NCBI GenBank assembly: GCA_018257865.1
Contig: JAEUBA010000076.1
Location: 93,174-157,173, forward strand
Direction of reading: 5' to 3'
From: Stereocaulon alpinum
Taxonomy: Eukaryota > Ascomycota > Lecanoromycetes > Lecanorales > Stereocaulaceae
Length of the DNA: 64,000 nucleotides
The notes under the pieces were generated by a model, which saw only the letters and a program-made list of their open reading frames with translations, made no database searches and was not told the DNA's origin. How positions within the stretch are numbered: the first letter of the stretch is position 1; each line of letters opens with the position of its first letter. Both the position numbers and the translations under genes were made by a program. Below are positions 42,121 through 53,799 of the stretch, in pieces.

Positions 42121-45100
42121 GTGTGCCTAGATCAAGCCAACGTATGTCGAGACGCAGGAGTCGCCAGCACCAGCTGCCACGATGCCGGTCACCGGGCACC
42201 CTGGTGCGCCCAGGAACTACCTGCAAATCGCGAAGGCTTCAAGGTGGGCAATTGTGCGATTGCCATCGGCAAGAAAGCACCGATGGGCAATCCATACGCG
42301 GCAACAAGTAAAGCGTGGCAGGTCAACATACCCGTTGACGGAGGTCGGACTGGGACTCCATCGATGGGAATGAGCTTCAACATGACCAAGAACAAGGCCT
42401 TGGACAAACCTGACCAGCGAAATCACTTCACATGTGCATGTAAGCCGGGAGTCAAGGCAGCGGGGGAGTGGATGATGGAAGATTTTCAATGCTTCAACGC
42501 AGAGAGACCATCGGGTTCCGAACACTACCCTCCTCAGCGTTTGATCCCTCAGAGGATCCGCGAGCAACAAGCAAGATCATTGATCGGAAAGGTGGTGAGT
42601 AGATCTGATTTTGATTCTTCTACATATGCAACAAGTTCTGTGCGCTAACGGTTCAGCAGTCGGCGAAGAATGTCGGTAATCTCGCGTACATCACATTAAT
42701 GAGCAGGTCGAACACTCGCTCGGACTACGACGAGTGCTGGCCCTCCAACCTGCCGTATCCACCAGATCATGAAGAGGAGATTTTGATTTCCAAATCTTTG
42801 AAGAACCGTTCGGACTTTTATAATCCTGATCATGGTAAGATCACCCGGCTTCGGGTCTAATATTGATACTACATCATTATATCATAATTGTTTTACCTAC
42901 GCATTACTGCTCGCATCAAACATTAACTTGCTGACCCATTTTGCAAAAGGTACGCTCTCATTGTTTATTTAAACTTTATCTCGAACTGCTTATAAAACTA
43001 CTACTTTCATCGTTTCCCTCACGGTACTGTTCGCTATCGATTATATATTACATTTAGTTTTAGAGGAAGGTTCCCCTTTCGTTCAAACAGATGTGCACTC
43101 CATTTTACTTATGAAAACTTATCCCATTTCATTCACATTACTAAGGATATCTCTTTTGATTTATTTTCCTGAAGTTATTAAGATATTTCAATTCACTTCG
43201 TTTAATTTCAAGATATATAATTTCTTACTAGAGAATTTGAAAATATAATTAGGTTTACAATTTTAGCATTTTTTAATAATGCGAAGTTGTTCCTCTCAAA
43301 GAAGACCATCCAGATGCACATCTGGTTCCTCCTCCCCGAACGTACCTACGAACTCGGCGCTCCCTATCATCTCAAAGCGATCCGTGACGCCGTCTCCGCC
43401 GAGCCCCAGCTGCCTCATCTGGCACAGTACATGGATGGAACGGCAGAGGTGCGGCTCAGCTTCGGATTGGACACTGTCGGTGTCCTAGGGGACGGCATCT
43501 TCAGGACCCGGTTTACGTCCAGGACGGCAAAGGAAACCGGATTGAGGCAACGCACCGGAACCAGAAGCCCAACATTATCACTTGGCCGAGAAAGATGACA
43601 TGAGAGACTCTAAAGCACTTCCACATCTGGCATGGAGTCCTTATCGTCCGCGAGCAACAATACCACCGAGTTCACATGGCGAATGTCAGCGTTGAGTGGT
43701 AGGTTTCCTTATCAGTATTTGAGAGCCCTATTGACAAACGACAGGCATCATGTCTTCCTCCAGGCAGCACCGACTCTCAAGCATGAAGGTAGTTCCATGA
43801 CTCCTGACATGCCACTGTTCAAGCGGACATTCTTCGCTGATGTGAGGATGCATCGTGACCCCACCGGTATCCGTGAACTATCCCAATCGAGGGCACAAAG
43901 ATCAAGGGGGACTTCAACAACGGCAATGCTCAAGTTGGCCACGAGATCAACGATGAATGGATGTGGTATGGCATTGTCATGCCTCGGGCAAAGTCGTGGT
44001 ACACCATCACAAAGACGGACTTTTGTATCATGTTGACAAAGCCCCGCAAGTGTCCCAGACATAGTTCCAAGGTTCGTGGTACGGATGCGCATTCCCCAGA
44101 TGAAAAACTAACGAAGTTTCAAGGTTCGACGTGGGGAAACGTACTTCCCAGACGAGAGACTGTTGTGGGCGAAACTTGTGGTTGAAGAGAATGACACGTC
44201 GTTCATACGTGACCTTGACGCCATCAACAAGTTCTGTAATCCATCGTTCCAGCCGCAACAGCTCGACCCGCAGCGCATGGCTGCCATTTTTATATAGTCT
44301 AGTTCTCTACTTAATCTCTTACTCTTTAAATATCATATTAATATATATACTTTACGAAGCGCCTGATCTCTCACGACCCAGCCAAGTCCTCGACCTCACT
44401 TGGGGCCCCCGCGGCCAACGTTCTCATGAAAAAAAGGCAATCTACGATTCTTTTGTTGAAGAGATTGAGAGGCACTCCATGGATAGCCCAAGACAAATTA
44501 AAGTCTTGCGGTCCGCGTCGAAGATGGCGAGAAACATTGTCTGCGTCGGAGGTCCACCAGGGGCAGGAAAGCCCCGCACTGTTGTGAACTTGATCATCGG
44601 CCTTGCAAAAATCGGCCACAAATTCTCTGCACGGCCACCACGAACAATGCGGTCGATACCGACGTAACTGCTGTCTGGAATGGTCTAGCAGAGCAATTCG
44701 AGAAAGATCGACTGCTGATAAGGTATCTTCATTTGTACGGGAGTACATCTACGAGAACTAGCTGGAGGACTATCCTAAAGCCTTGCGTGATACTGAAGAA
44801 CGAAAAGCAGCACGTCGGGATTGTAAGAATATATACGGTATCAATGGTCCTCATGGATGCGGCTCCGAGTACTGGGTGACCAATGTCCCATACGGTGTCT
44901 CCAGGCTCGAACTCAAAAACACTTCAATGGTCAACCACGCCAATGCCCATGCCGTGGTACAAGCTATAGCTAATATGATAACGGAGAAGAATCTCAAGCC
45001 CGCAAGAATTAAGGCCCTGACTTACTACCAAGGCCAAGCACGCTTGACTCGTCAGTTGATCGAAGCCCAAGAGTGGAGCCAAGATCATGCCAAGAACATC

Positions 45101-45376
45101 AAGATAAAAAATGCTCTCATCGTTTCTACTGTCGACGCATTTCAGGGAAATGAAGACGATGTGATCATTGTGGACTTCTTTGCCGCAAGAGATGTCTTGG
45201 TCCATGGCTACAAAGGCATCCTTGCCGGCTGTTCAGCAGACTACAACGAGGACGATGATAACCATAACAATACCGAAGGGTATATTAGATTTGGGACTAT
45301 GATTGGGTATTTAAGCCTCAATTATCTTTACATTGCTCACAACAGAGCTAAGGCATATTATATACTTTTCTGCTAG
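42121..45376 (+). pseudogene. Degenerate Upf1/NAM7-like superfamily 1 helicase
   Basis: The pieces read in order on the plus strand: SRSDYDECWPSNLPYPPDHE (about 42730), IQMHIWFLLPERTYELGAPY (43310), then a frame change into GKGNRIEATHRNQKPNIITW (43530), GDFNNGNAQVGHEINDEWMW (43910), a Walker A region IVCVGGPPGAGKPRTVVNLI (44535), and the helicase C-terminal part ALTYYQGQARLTRQLIEAQE (45020), VSTVDAFQGNEDDVIIVDFF (45125) with LNYLYIAHNRAKAYYI at the end (45320). The last motifs fit the STVDAFQG...RA block of DNA2/NAM7 helicases. Frames change several times, most central motifs (DEAD-like box) are missing, Walker A has Pro where Thr is expected, and two AT-rich blocks interrupt it. Confidence 0.65.
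42860..43275. other. AT-rich block inside the helicase pseudogene
   Basis: About 400 bp of markedly AT-rich sequence lies between two helicase-like segments (ending near 42835 and resuming near 43290). A smaller AT-rich block sits at about 44290-44370. They look like RIP-mutated insertions or expanded introns: GTAAGATCACC at 42836 could be the original intron donor. No element ends are identifiable. Confidence 0.5.
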
Positions 45377-46633
45377 GAATCGCTCTTGTTGAGCACCCTG
45401 AGGCTAAATCAGGGTAGTTATAAGAACGCCTTCGGGAGTATAATAATAGATATAAATAACCGAATACTCGACTAGATAGATTTGAAGGTCAGGAATACTT
45501 ATCCTGAGGCTATCGCTGCTTCTGAACGACGCAAGCAAGGTGGAGACGAATATTTGAAGAGGAATATTGAGCAGAAGGACCTGGCCGATATGGGAAAGTT
45601 CATCATACGTGCTAGGACTATTTCGCAGTCCAGCTCCCGCATTCGAACCCGCTTCTTCTTCTTTCTTTCCTAGCAAGCAACATCAACACCAATACCAAAA
45701 GTAAGTGCTTATTCCCCACTGCTTGCGAGTCTGCATGTATCGTTGTTGGCAGTACTGCCACAGCAGCTTGGTGTTCTTGCGACGGCAGGGCAGCTTGCTT
45801 GCTGGGGTGTTTTGAGCCAGCGTGGTGATCTTGAGATTTGGCTGTGTGTTATGGCCAACATGGCGATCTTGCGGTTTGCCAACACAGCCAACGACTGCTG
45901 TTTTCCTTTCGACTCTGAACACTCGTGCGACTGCAGAAGAAGCATGCTAACGAGTATGGTAGTGTCAGCGCCATCCACACCCCGTGGCCGTGCTGCCAAC
46001 GGGCGCTTTTTGCCCTCCAACCGTACGCAATCGCTTGACAAAGGAGGAAGACTGCGAAGTGTTGGCTAATAGGAGGTGTAGCAGCGACTCCCACTCGATG
46101 CTCAGGTATCGGACAAATCGAGGAGTTACAGCTCGACCTTTCGGTCCGCCGTCCATGGTGGAGAACGCCGATGCTTTCGACGAGAACCAGCATCGGCTGG
46201 CCGAGGATCAAAGCCACCAAGCTTGTGGTTTCGCGGCCTTGAATAGCGCCTGTAAAGGATACAGAAACCCAGAACAACCCGTATACGGATACCGATGTGA
46301 GTATGGGGGATGAGACTAGGAATCCTATCGTCACCAATTGCAACGAGGTCGAAGGGGACGAGTCTTCAGGGACCGACGAGCTGGTACTCGGCTCCGATGG
46401 CGAATGAGGGGAGGGTGGTAGGCACTTGGCTCAAGGAATGTCAGATACTGTCTTGATATGGCCCGCGAGGTCTCGGCAGGGCTCGGAGGAGGTCTCAGGA
46501 CGTTTTGCATAGTTTATGGTGACTGCTGGAGGGGCCCGTGTGTGTTTAGAATCTGTAACATAAACCAATGAGATCTACTTGATCCCGCTATCGCCTCTCC
46601 TCTACGTGAAACCCTCCAAGTAATGAATGTTGG
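45377..46633. other. No supportable gene
   Basis: An AT-rich start (45380-45480) followed by balanced sequence with overlapping short frames on both strands. A plus-strand acidic stretch near 46290-46405 (DVSMGDETRNPIV; GTDELVLGSDGE, then stop) looks protein-like but stands alone. Confidence 0.4.
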
Positions 46634-47432
46634 ATGAAGTCGTTGACAGCGATTCTACTCCATCGACCTTCTTCCACCTGGCAGGCGCTGATAAACCTCG
46701 GAAGCTTGACATCCCAAACATATTTTATTACAGTGTTTGAATCTGTCCTAAATCTACACGTCTCCGAAGTATCATTGTTGCAGGTCTCGTGCACAGCGAA
46801 GAAGAAGGAAGTCCTTCAACTACGTGAAGAGAAGGAAGTTATCACTAACACACTCCAAGATTGCCAGGGCAAGTTTCACCAGCAATTAGCCTTGAAAGAG
46901 GAGGACATATCTTCACTGGAACCCACCGTCAACGACCCTCGCTTGGAACAGAAGGCAGCTACTACACAGTGGGCTGAGCTTGAGATCGAGCAACAACAAG
47001 CCACACAAGCAAGGTTCTCTACCAGTGGTCGAAGACTTGTCTGCGAGCCCCCCAGCTGCCGGTCCACCAGCACATCGACAAGCCTCGAAACAGCTGATCG
47101 GTGCTCAGCTCCAGGAACAATTTAATCAGCGAGCCGCCAATGCGAGGAAGAGACTGGCGGAAAAGTCTGATGCTGGACGTCGATGAAAGGTGCAAAAGCA
47201 AGCTCCAGGGGATGTGGGCACGACAACTCCATCTGCAACGCAGGCTGAGGAGGCGAATCTCGTCTCAAAACTAGCAGAGCCCGAGTACAGCTTCTTCGAG
47301 AACATCAAGAATCCGAAACAGGCACTCGAATGCGCCATAAGCGTTGGGAGGAACCTTTCCCCGGTGGGTGATCCCTTTCGTTTGTCCAATACATGGGGTT
47401 GCAAGGTATCCATCGATGCCGGCGCCGATTGA
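46634..47432 (+). pseudogene. Coiled-coil protein relic with frame breaks
   Basis: A strongly helical charged segment (KKKEVLQLREEKEVI, FHQQLALKEEDISSLEP, LEIEQQQATQA; about 46800-47010) breaks near 47010 and continues in another frame as VVEDLSASPPAAGPPAHRQA and LQEQFNQRAANARKRLAEKS. After a stop at about 47186 a third piece reads ATQAEEANLVSKLAEPEYSF and SFFENIKNPKQALECAISV. No splice pair clearly joins them, so a decayed gene is more likely than an intact one. Family unknown. Confidence 0.3.
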
Positions 47433-49238
47433 CGCGTAATCTCAGAATCGGCACTGTTTCCATTCATTGTAGCGCTTGTATATCGAGCGCGTGATGCAAT
47501 GTGCGGATCGCGGATTGACGAAGCCGGCGAATCGCATCGTCTGACTGAGAAAAGCCGCATGGTCGACCTGAAATGAAGTCATGGTCCCTTCAAATAAGGA
47601 CAACTTGGCTGTTCTTGATGCCTTCTTGTAACATGATCTTCTGGAACTCATCTATCTATGCATTGTTCCTCGGGTTAAGGCTCTCAGCCTCACTGGCACT
47701 ACCGGAATCCCTACTAGATGGCCAACTCATCACGTTATCGTATACCTCAAAACCTTCGGACTCTACAAAAATCTCGACTTCATCAGTAATGCCCAACAAT
47801 TCAGACGACAATGCGCTGAAGATTGCATGCAATGGCCGTAGGTTCGGTACGCCATTGAACCTTGAAAGCTGCAGAAATGCTATACAAGATGTCATCCCAT
47901 ATGATAAAGACAATACTTTCGGGAAGCGATTCCCCGAACACGTCTCGCCATTTGACTGCCCACTCCCTTGGAGATGGTTGAGTGGTCAGTATTCCTTTCC
48001 AATGACCCTCCCTGGCGAAAACCCCAGAGGCAGGATCGAATATGCTTACTTGTATCACAGTGGACGGATTTTGCAGCGTTCAAGTCTTTCTCATAGCTCC
48101 TGCTTCAACAGCTCATGTAAACACACGAAAGATTAAACAAGCTGCACAAGCTGTATATGATCGATGTGGAGTGGGAAATCCATCAAGAGGCGGCGTTGCG
48201 AGTAACATAGGTATGTCTTAGCATTTGTTTCTCCAGCCCGAAGACTTGGAATTGGGTTCGACATGTTTTCAAGCTCGAAGTCAGTTGACGAAAGAGCAGG
48301 CGGGGACAACCACCTTGCTGTGGTACTTTCAACCACCAATTATCAAAATGTAGAATGCGAAAACAAGCACGTTCCACCACGGCGAGCTTGCAGTGCACTC
48401 ACTTCCGACATGTTCGTATCGATGGAAAAGACCACTTTCGGACCCTCTGGCACCGCTTCAGACGTCGATACTCCATGTCTTATTCCATCATGTAAGTCAC
48501 GCTTCAGTCGCAGATTGGCCTTTGGAGTGCATGCCTAGTTGACGGCTCGACAGACGACGATAAATGCTGGGCAAACCTGACCTCCACGGGAAAAGACTCT
48601 TCCTCCTGGTACAAGATGTGGGAAGCGGCGGACGCCATAGACCAGATGTGCGCCCGGGAATTCAAGGCTGGAATAGCTAGGGGGCTTGGTAAATGCTGTG
48701 TCCTTCCAATAGGTATATGAGGCTGATTTTGTCAGGCGATGCTAAAAGGCTTGCAATTTCTTTATCATCTCATGCATAGAATGGGATAGGTCTAAGTTTA
48801 GGAAAGGAGACGGACGCAACTCGCTCACGCGTATCGGCTTCCGCTTCGCAGGTAGCTCACTAATGCAAAGATGAATGCTCTCTCGTCATACGTCTTTCAA
48901 GTCGAGGGTAATGATTACCCCAGGTGCCCGTGGTTCTGATTTGAATTGACCGCGCGATCACATCTCATACAGTGCGAAGTTTGGTGGAATGAAATTGACG
49001 AGAAACAAGCCAACTTCCGAATCTGTGGAGGACGTAGAGAGCAAGTGGTTCATATCTGGATTCTTGAGGCTGATAATTCTGTTGTAGATGCTTTTATAAC
49101 GAGAGTAAGGGACACGAAGACTCGCATCTTTGCTGGCTAACGACCCGACGCCAGTAGCTCTGGTAAAGCAGTCTCGGGCATGTTGATTGCGCGGTCTTGT
49201 ATATTGTGATCAGATGCCCTTCTCAAGGCCTAGGCGAT
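47433..49238. other. No supportable gene
   Basis: Short frames on both strands without domains. It may include relics, but none can be named. Confidence 0.4.
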
Positions 49239-49936
49239 CTATTGCATGGTTATTGGTTTCCTTCCAGCGAGACTCTCTACGAGCTGTGCTCTAAATTGCT
49301 CCTCATTGTCATTAGCTTCTCTGTTGAGTTGCTCAACCTCTGCGATTTGCCTCTTGAGCCGTGCCTGAGTGATCGCGCTTTCTTTATTCCGTCTAAAGGC
49401 CCTTGTGAGCTGCTCAGTAAGCTGATGAACGTCATTGGCTTCTTTGACGTGACTCCTAGCTTCTGCCAGTTGTCCCTCCAGTCCTCTGTGGACTTTGCTG
49501 GCTTCTCCTTGCCCCATAGACACCCTTCTGTGGATATTACTTTTGCGGAAGTTGCTTTCCCCGTATACATCTGTTTTATGGAAGTCACTTTCTCTGAAGT
49601 TGGTTCCACCCCGGAAATCTATCTTTTGGAAGTCGCTTCCTGCCTAGACGCCTTTCCTGCAGAAGCTGCGTCTTCTGCAATATATATCCTGCGGAGATTA
49701 TTGATGTAGACGATTTTTAGAGGAAGACATAGATCTCTAGGCGGAGTACAATAAGCTGTCGCTAGAGACCGACAAACAAGTCAGTGCTCAAAGAAAAACA
49801 GCATGACAGATGACTTTAGACTGATCGACATTCCGGCGCTACAAGACAGGTGATGCTTACAAGGTAAGGGACACTTACCAGATTGGGCTTTCAGGAGTTC
49901 TATCTTTGAGGGTCGTGGCGGACCGGAGTATGACAT
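49239..49936 (-). CDS. Small protein with 16-residue repeats and a coiled coil, about 152 aa
   Basis: Proposed model: exon 1 49936-49879 (ATG, Pro/Ser start, helix IELLKAQS, then GTAAGT), intron 49878-49640 (239 nt, ending GGCAG), exon 2 49639-49239. With this splice the frame is open throughout and avoids the TAG at 49646-49644. After exon 1 come two 16-residue repeats (DFQKIDFRGGTNFRES, DFHKTDVYGESNFRKS) and a partial third, with a pentapeptide-like (S/T/I)(D/N)(F/V)XX rhythm. A coiled coil follows (GLEGQLAEARSHVKEANDVH, LKRQIAEVEQLNREANDNEE). If the intron is wrong, the first ATG in exon 2 is at 49517 and only the coiled coil is made. No family recognised. Confidence 0.45.
49539..49634 (-). 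repeat. 48-bp direct repeat encoding the 16-residue units
   Basis: Minus-strand units 49634-49587 and 49586-49539 align without gaps, each starting GACTTCCA and ending with an AACTTC(A/C)G(A/C)(G/A)AAAGT-type sequence. A third partial unit starts AATATCCACAGAAGG. The period is a multiple of three and differences are spread over all codon positions. Confidence 0.7.
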
Positions 49937-52259
49937 CGGCTATCGACTGCCAATCAGAGGTCTGCTCCCAGTCTTATCCATGATCTTCAACAACGCATCT
50001 CGTGATGATCTGTATTGACATAATGACCCTTAACTAAATTACCAATAGGGGCTGGAAATATTAGTGAGACGTCTCATACTCTCATTACATTCCTGTGGTT
50101 ATCTCACCCAGCTCACCGAAAATGATCCCATGTCACAACACATCTTTGAGCGCATTGACACATTCTTTATTCAGCCCAGAAGATGTGCATTCGCATCCCA
50201 TCCATGATGTGATAGCTCTCTCCCTCTCCAACTCGTGCCTAGACCCCGATGCTGTCTCCAACCTCCAATTGCTTCACGAACTGTGTAGCTGTAGGGAACC
50301 CCTCCTCGCTGAGCTCATTCGGTCGATCAGCGTCGTAGCTCCATATTATGAAGTATGTTCTACTCCTGCTGTGCCGCAGAGTGTACCAGCGTTCCACAAT
50401 GAGCGGCTAGTACGTGACTAGAGTGCCTTGCTCAGGAATCTTGGGGCGGGCTTTCGAACCGCTTGGGCCTTTCTGCAATTGTTTTGATGACGTCACTCGA
50501 GCAGCAGATCTCCTGTTGATGCCTATAGCAAGGAAGCCTGTTGTTAGTAGATGAGATGTCTTGACCCTAATCTCGCTGCAGAGGACATACAATCGAGCAT
50601 AGTCGTAGAAGGTTGACGGGAGCAAGAAGAAGTGCTTGGAGGGACCCTGGGCATTCTGGAGTGGCTTTGGATGCGAGATCAGCGGAAAAGTGGAAGACCG
50701 GACAATACTGTCCACAAGTGCGAGGATCAAGCGGATACTAGATCCAGTTGGTACAGGTCCGGAGAGTAGATTGCTTGCGGGGCAGGACTTCGAACCGCCC
50801 TTTTGAAGAATGATTTGATCTAGCCAGCAATGCACTGTAGCTGAGCAGTCTAATAGGCCAGAACAGTGCTCGACACGATCATGCCGAAACTATGCTGATG
50901 GCATATCTGGCACACTGTTGTGATCCTTATGTGGGGTGTTTGGGTTTGGCGAGGGCGCGATCGCAAGAAGACACTGCACATCTGCTCGTATCAGTCCAAA
51001 CCCAGTTGTTCTTGTAACATGGACAGTATCAAGTTACGTGCCTTGAGTATTGGGTAGATGTGGAATAGCCCTTTGTTCTGGGGACAGGCGGCCGAGAGGA
51101 GCCGGAGTTTCGGAGCATATGCTGTCCAGCGCTAGGTAGTACAATAAACATAGCTCCTGCATCGAGGTCTTAGCATGTTACCCATATCACTGGCTATCCG
51201 TCCACGGAACTTCTGTAAGATCTAGGGGTGGGGGATGATTTGGTCTGATATCCTGCGTGGGTAGGGATAGAGATCGTGTCGACACCCCCGTTGGATTCCA
51301 GGATCTTCGGGTAGGCTCCCTATAACCGAGACCCTAATCGAGGTATCAAGGCGCCTATAGAGTTCCCCCAACGACCAAACTCCTTCCCATCCACGGCCCT
51401 TCAGCTCCACCGGCAGACTTTGAATGCTCCTCGGAAAGCTTATGACTCCATATAGCGTGCAGTGACATCTCTGAGCCGAGAACCATGCGAATGATAGGAT
51501 TTCCAAGCATAATAAACGCCTTTTTGGTGGAGGATCTCCGAAAGCCTCTCCGATCCGGCCTCGTGGGACCCATGAAAATCTGTAATGGCTTCGACGGCGG
51601 TGAGAAGACGCAGGGAAGATTTGGCCCCCAAGCCGAAGTGGAGGTATTCTGTCCGGACGCGCCCGCTTTATTATATGCTGCTACTTCATTTGTCATGCTC
51701 CGCATCATGGTGTACCACTTCACCGGGCTCTGCCAAGCCTATTGTGGTCCAGAAACAACCTGTCTACATGATGTGTACTAAGAAGATGCGTGGGCGACTT
51801 CAGGCCTCTTGGCAGGCCCCATACCTACTGCTTTGTTTAACGCAAACGGCCTACCGTATACTTGCCCAAAGTGGACCCGTCAGACGGGCTGCCTTCCATT
51901 CCTCTCCCATCTCCAATTGTAGCCAGGCATACCTCTTCGGCCTCTTTATGATCTGGCGTCTTACTAACTACGTTGTGCAACGCCTGCTGGCGGGGCCGGT
52001 ACGCCGGCATCTGAAGTCGGACCGAGAGCTTTGATGTGCATAAGATAGGAAGCTCGAGGAGTTGAAGAGTCTCTATCATGTCACCGAGCGGTCACTGGTA
52101 CAGTCATCACGAGGTCAAGTCTTGCAGAAAAGCAGGGATTAGGTCAAGATAGAAGCTCTCTACTGCCACGGCGGCATTCATTTTGAGGTGGACTCTACCT
52201 ACCTCTGCGAACAAAACCACTTCGGACGTCAGCAGTTCCAAACCGTCTTCCCTTGGAAT
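49937..52259. other. 2.3-kb stretch without a supportable gene
   Basis: Many 60-150 codon frames on both strands, none with a domain. Directly before 52260 an in-frame stretch from 52143 (preceded by TTAG) could be an extra 5' exon of the methylcitrate dehydratase gene. Confidence 0.4.
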
Positions 52260-53799
52260 ATGAAGGGTCAAGCAGTCACAGCCGCCAACCACGCTCGTGG
52301 AGTCTATGATCAAATCCTTGTTGACATCACTACGTATGTCTACCATTACAATGTTCAGAGTTCGCGAGCGTGGAGTTGCGCCAAGCTTGCCCTCCTTGAT
52401 GCTCTTGGCTGCGCTCTAGAAACTCTGACTGAAAGCGACGAAGCCCGAGCCCTTATTGGGCCAGTCGTCCCTGGCACGACAGTGAAGAACGGTTTCAGGC
52501 TTCCCGGAACGCCCTACCAGTTGGACATCCTCAAAGGCTCTTTTGACTTAGGAAGCCTGATACAGTACTTGGACCATAACGACGCCTACCCAGGCATTGA
52601 GTGGGGGCACCCTTCAGGTGAGTGGTAGGACAAGCACCTACGAAACCTGGCATCCGGGTCTAACATCTGTCGCAGATAATATCGGTGCTATCCTCGCCGT
52701 AGCGGACTGGCTCAGCCGAACAGCTAGAAGTGGTGGTCAGAAGCCCTTGACTATGGAGAATGTTCTACTTGGGCTCATCAAGGCTTACGAGATCCAAGGA
52801 TGCTTCCAAATCTGTAACATATTCAATCAGGTCGGATTAGACCACACTTTTCTGGTCAAGATCGCCTCGACAGCTATCGTTTCTTGGTTGTTAGGCCTTA
52901 CCGAGATTCAAGCTATGAATGCTTTATCCCAGGCATGGATGGATAATGCTCCATTGCGCGTCTTTCGCCACCACCCAAATACAGGACCTCGACAAGGATG
53001 GGCCGCTGGAGACGCATGTATGCGAGCAGTCCACCTTGCATGGCTCACCATAAAGGGCCAGCCAGGTGCGCCGACAGTACTCACCACTCCACGCTGGGGA
53101 TTTAATTCCACTTTTCTCAATGGCCGCGAATTCGAAATACCAGGCCCTCTAGGTACGCGGGTAGTTGAGAGCGTCTTTTTCAGGATATATGAGGTGGAGC
53201 AACATGCTGCTTCGGCCCTCGAGGCCGCTGTGGAAGTCAGTGGAGTAATAAAGGAGGCAGGTCTATCTGTTGTAGACGACATCGCACATGTCCATGTGCG
53301 TACACACCAGGCGGCCTTAATCTCAAGCGACAAACAAGGGCCTCTCCGCAATGCGGCTGACCGATATCATTGCATGCAATTTACGATCGCTGTGGTTCTT
53401 TTGAAAGAATCGATGACCGAGTCGGCCGACTATCAGGATGTGTCACCTTGGGCCAACGATCCTTGTGTTGAGGCTCTTAGAAAGAAGATTGAACTTGTAG
53501 AAGAGCCGCAGTTCACGGCAGACTATCATGATCATAATAAGCGGAGCGCATCGAGCGGCTTGACGGTCACTCTAGAAGATGGAACGAAAATCGAAGAGGT
53601 GGTCCGTGAATATCCTCTAGGACACCCACGCAGGGAAGAAACGACCTCGTCTGTCAGAAAAAAGTTGAAGAAGAATGTGGAGGGTTGGTATGGCAAAGGA
53701 GAGAAGGCGCAGAATATCCTCAGACTTGAGCCGTTGAAGGAAGAGCTTTTTCGAACGATGCCGGTGTGTAATTTTGTGGATCGCTTTGCTGGTGAATGA
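52260..53799 (+). CDS. prpD: 2-methylcitrate dehydratase (MmgE/PrpD family), 493 aa
   Basis: Exons 52260-52617 and 52676-53799; the 58-nt intron has a GTGAGT donor and a TCTAACATCTGTCGCAG end and splits the signature WGHPS|DNIGAILAVADWLSR. Other family landmarks follow in order: RAWSCAKLALLDALGCALET, GPVVPGTTVKNGFRLPGTPY, ENVLLGLIKAYEIQGCFQIC, VGLDHTFLVKIASTAIVSWL, FRHHPNTGPRQGWAAGDACM, and RYHCMQFTIAVVLL. The enzyme dehydrates 2-methylcitrate to methylaconitate in propionyl-CoA breakdown. Length matches bacterial PrpD. The chosen start gives no mitochondrial presequence, although the pathway is usually mitochondrial in fungi; an upstream exon (open frame from 52143 after a TTAG acceptor) could add one. 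It is the last intact gene before the AT-rich block. Confidence 0.93.

Noticed and set aside
50770..50830. A GGTTCGAAG (minus strand) suggested another tRNA
   Set aside because: Flanking bases do not pair into a T-arm and no cloverleaf is possible.
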